NCBI GenBank assembly: GCA_905207425.1
Contig: CAJLLB010000075.1
Location: forward strand, 1-9,523
DNA from: an uncultured Collinsella sp.
GTDB lineage: Bacteria; Actinomycetota; Coriobacteriia; Coriobacteriales; Coriobacteriaceae
Direction of reading: 5' to 3'
DNA: 9,523 nucleotides
Under the pieces are notes generated by a model. That model saw only the letters and a program-made list of their open reading frames with translations, searched no databases and was not told the origin of the DNA. Position numbers and translations under genes: made by a program. This document shows positions 6,611 through 9,523 of this stretch, piece by piece; the first letter of the stretch is position 1, and each line of letters starts with the position of its first letter.

Positions 6611-6715
6611 ACCGACCTGTTGGTACCTCGACCTTGGTTGTTCGCTCCACCGGCGGCTTCCCAGTCCGAGGCGAATCGAGTCGCCCGTGGGCGACGCAAA
6701 ACGAAAGGTGAAACA
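6611..6715 (+). promoter_or_regulatory. Structured rpsO leader, possible S15 autoregulatory region
   Basis: This is the untranslated region before rpsO. A 6-bp stem GTCGCC/GGCGAC (6680-6685 with 6690-6695, loop CGTG) ends 8 bases before the ribosome binding site AAAGGTG (6704-6710). The same left arm, TCGCC (6681-6685), can instead pair with GGCGA at 6670-6674 over a 6-base loop, so two folds exclude each other. A further weak stem, TACCGA/TTGGTA (6610-6625), includes one G-U pair and overlaps the candidate promoter. S15 represses its own mRNA through leader structures in several bacterial phyla. Calling this such an element is inference from position and pairing. Confidence 0.4.
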
Positions 6716-6994
6716 ATGACTGTTTCCAAAGAGCGCAAGGCGGAGCTGACTGCCCAGTTCGGTAACACCCCGGTCGACACCGGCAACCCCAAGGTTCAGG
6801 TCGCCATCCTGTCCGAGCGCATCAAGGAGCTGACCGAGCACATGAAGTCCCACCAGAAGGACTTCCACACCCGTCGTGGCCTGCTCATGCTCGTCGGCCG
6901 TCGTCGTCGTCTTCTCTCCTACATCAAGAAGAACGACATCGTCGAGTACCGTGAGCTCATCAAGGCTCTGGGCATCCGCGACAACATCCAGTAG
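6716..6994 (+). CDS. rpsO: 30S ribosomal protein S15
   Basis: S15 is a primary 16S rRNA binding protein of the small-subunit platform, contacting the central-domain three-way junction. The 92-residue product aligns without gaps to known S15 proteins from about residue 14 to 88, including DTG (21-23), VQVA (27-30), H42, D49, RRGLL and the RRRRLLSYIKK helix. It has an extra DNIQ tail in place of the usual short end. ATG 6716 is chosen because AAAGGTG lies 5 bases upstream and the protein then has the family length; the frame extends upstream but without homology. Four conserved positions differ from the common consensus: N24 for Ser, K26 for Glu, F50 for His and T52 for Ser. Codon use is strongly biased toward C-ending codons, as expected for an abundant protein. 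A terminator follows, and then pnp, the classical rpsO-pnp pair. Confidence 0.96.
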   Translation: MTVSKERKAELTAQFGNTPVDTGNPKVQVAILSERIKELTEHMKSHQKDFHTRRGLLMLVGRRRRLLSYIKKNDIVEYRELIKALGIRDNIQ

Positions 6995-7008
6995 GATTTG
7001 TACATGCT

Positions 7009-7040
7009 AAGAGCGTCCTGCGCAGCGGGGCGCTCTTTTT
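7009..7040 (+). terminator. Intrinsic terminator after rpsO
   Basis: The arms AAGAGCG (7009-7015) and CGCTCTT (7031-7037) pair perfectly. The stem continues inward for five more pairs, two of them G-U, to a loop CGCAG (7021-7025). A run of five T (7036-7040) follows. It starts 14 bases after the rpsO stop. Because no promoter is obvious before pnp, some readthrough is likely. Confidence 0.9.
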
Positions 7041-7143
7041 GTGTAAGGGCGCGAACAATCACGCTCTGAAGCGTGGCGGGGGCAGGGGGCCCGCGGCACA
7101 TGAGAAGCCCGCAGACAAGGGGTCTGCGGGGTTAAGGAGAACA
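7041..7143 (+). promoter_or_regulatory. Structured pnp leader with a hairpin beside the ribosome binding site
   Basis: Three potential stems follow each other. CACGC/GCGTG (7060-7064 with 7071-7075) has a 6-base loop. GCGGG/CCCGC (7076-7080 with 7090-7094) encloses a G-rich loop. The third is a perfect 9-bp stem CCCGCAGAC/GTCTGCGGG (7108-7116 with 7122-7130) with loop AAGGG. This last stem ends 3 bases before AAGGAG (7134-7139), which is 4 bases from ATG 7144. No T run follows it, so it is not a terminator. In E. coli and Streptomyces the rpsO-pnp interval carries a hairpin cut by RNase III, and in E. coli it mediates PNPase autocontrol. A similar role here is inference. I found no convincing promoter in this interval. 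Confidence 0.5.
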
Positions 7144-9444
<2,301 letters not shown>

Positions 9445-9467
9445 CAGCTAAACATAAGCAGCTCAAC

Positions 9468-9498
9468 AAGGGCGACTCCGGACAGGGGTCGCCCTTTT
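9468..9498 (+). terminator. Intrinsic terminator after pnp
   Basis: The arms AAGGGCGACTCC (9468-9479) and GGGGTCGCCCTT (9485-9496) pair over 12 positions with one G-U pair, around the loop GGACA. The T run is 9495-9498. It lies 23 bases after the pnp stop and should end the rpsO-pnp transcripts. Confidence 0.9.
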
Positions 9499-9501
9499 GC
9501 T

Positions 9502-9520
9502 TGCGCCCGGGAGGGGCGCA
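9502..9520. repeat. Short inverted repeat just after the pnp terminator
   Basis: TGCGCCC (9502-9508) and GGGCGCA (9514-9520) are perfect inverted copies around a 5-base loop, GGGAG. The window ends three bases later, so I cannot see whether a T run or a gene start follows. It could be a second terminator stem or an operator for the next gene. Confidence 0.4.
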
Positions 9521-9523
9521 TAT

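Noticed and set aside
6620..6715. An upstream extension of the rpsO reading frame
   Set aside because: It would add 32 residues with no S15 homology. The Shine-Dalgarno site and family length fix the start at 6716.
7108..7130. The 9-bp hairpin before pnp as an intrinsic terminator or attenuator
   Set aside because: No T run follows it. The next bases are the pnp ribosome binding site.
7039..7143. An upstream extension of the pnp reading frame
   Set aside because: It runs through the rpsO terminator T run and the leader hairpins. The good Shine-Dalgarno site supports ATG 7144.

Overview
The window is about 9.5 kb of high-GC bacterial chromosome. Every gene lies on the + strand and the coding is dense. 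Strong purine-rich ribosome binding sites, GTG and TTG starts, the gene order and the proteins themselves suggest an actinobacterium of class Coriobacteriia, most likely Collinsella or a close relative. That name is an inference from recall, because no database was searched.

Layout. Positions 2-340 hold the end of an unrecognised membrane protein. A near-consensus sigma-70 type promoter (372-400) then precedes a tight seven-gene run: dnaJ, mtaB, phoH, ybeY, dgkA, era, recO (422-6577). Gaps in this run are 9 to 15 bases, with two overlaps, and no terminator is visible inside it. A 138-base leader with possible alternative hairpins precedes rpsO (6716-6994), which ends in a clear intrinsic terminator (7009-7040). 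A structured leader with a strong hairpin beside the Shine-Dalgarno site precedes pnp (7144-9444). A second strong terminator (9468-9498) closes the unit.

Function. The window is mostly an RNA and ribosome maintenance block. MtaB modifies tRNA. YbeY and Era act on maturation of the 16S rRNA 3' end and 30S assembly. PhoH is a nucleic-acid-linked ATPase. S15 is a primary 30S binding protein, and PNPase is a 3'-to-5' exoribonuclease. DnaJ adds protein quality control, DgkA lipid-carrier recycling, and RecO recombinational repair. The order mixes the phoH-ybeY-dgkA-era-recO order known from Bacillus with a dnaJ-first arrangement like the mycobacterial hrcA-dnaJ2 locus.

No defence system, mobile gene cassette, CRISPR array or RNA gene was found. 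The most unusual item is inside pnp: an 18-codon in-frame insertion (8110-8163) that carries a long imperfect palindrome with an 11-bp direct repeat. It splits an otherwise conserved motif at the start of the second RNase PH domain. Other points worth checking are the two RNA leaders, a 60-residue acidic extension on Era, and substitutions at conserved RNA-contact positions of S15.
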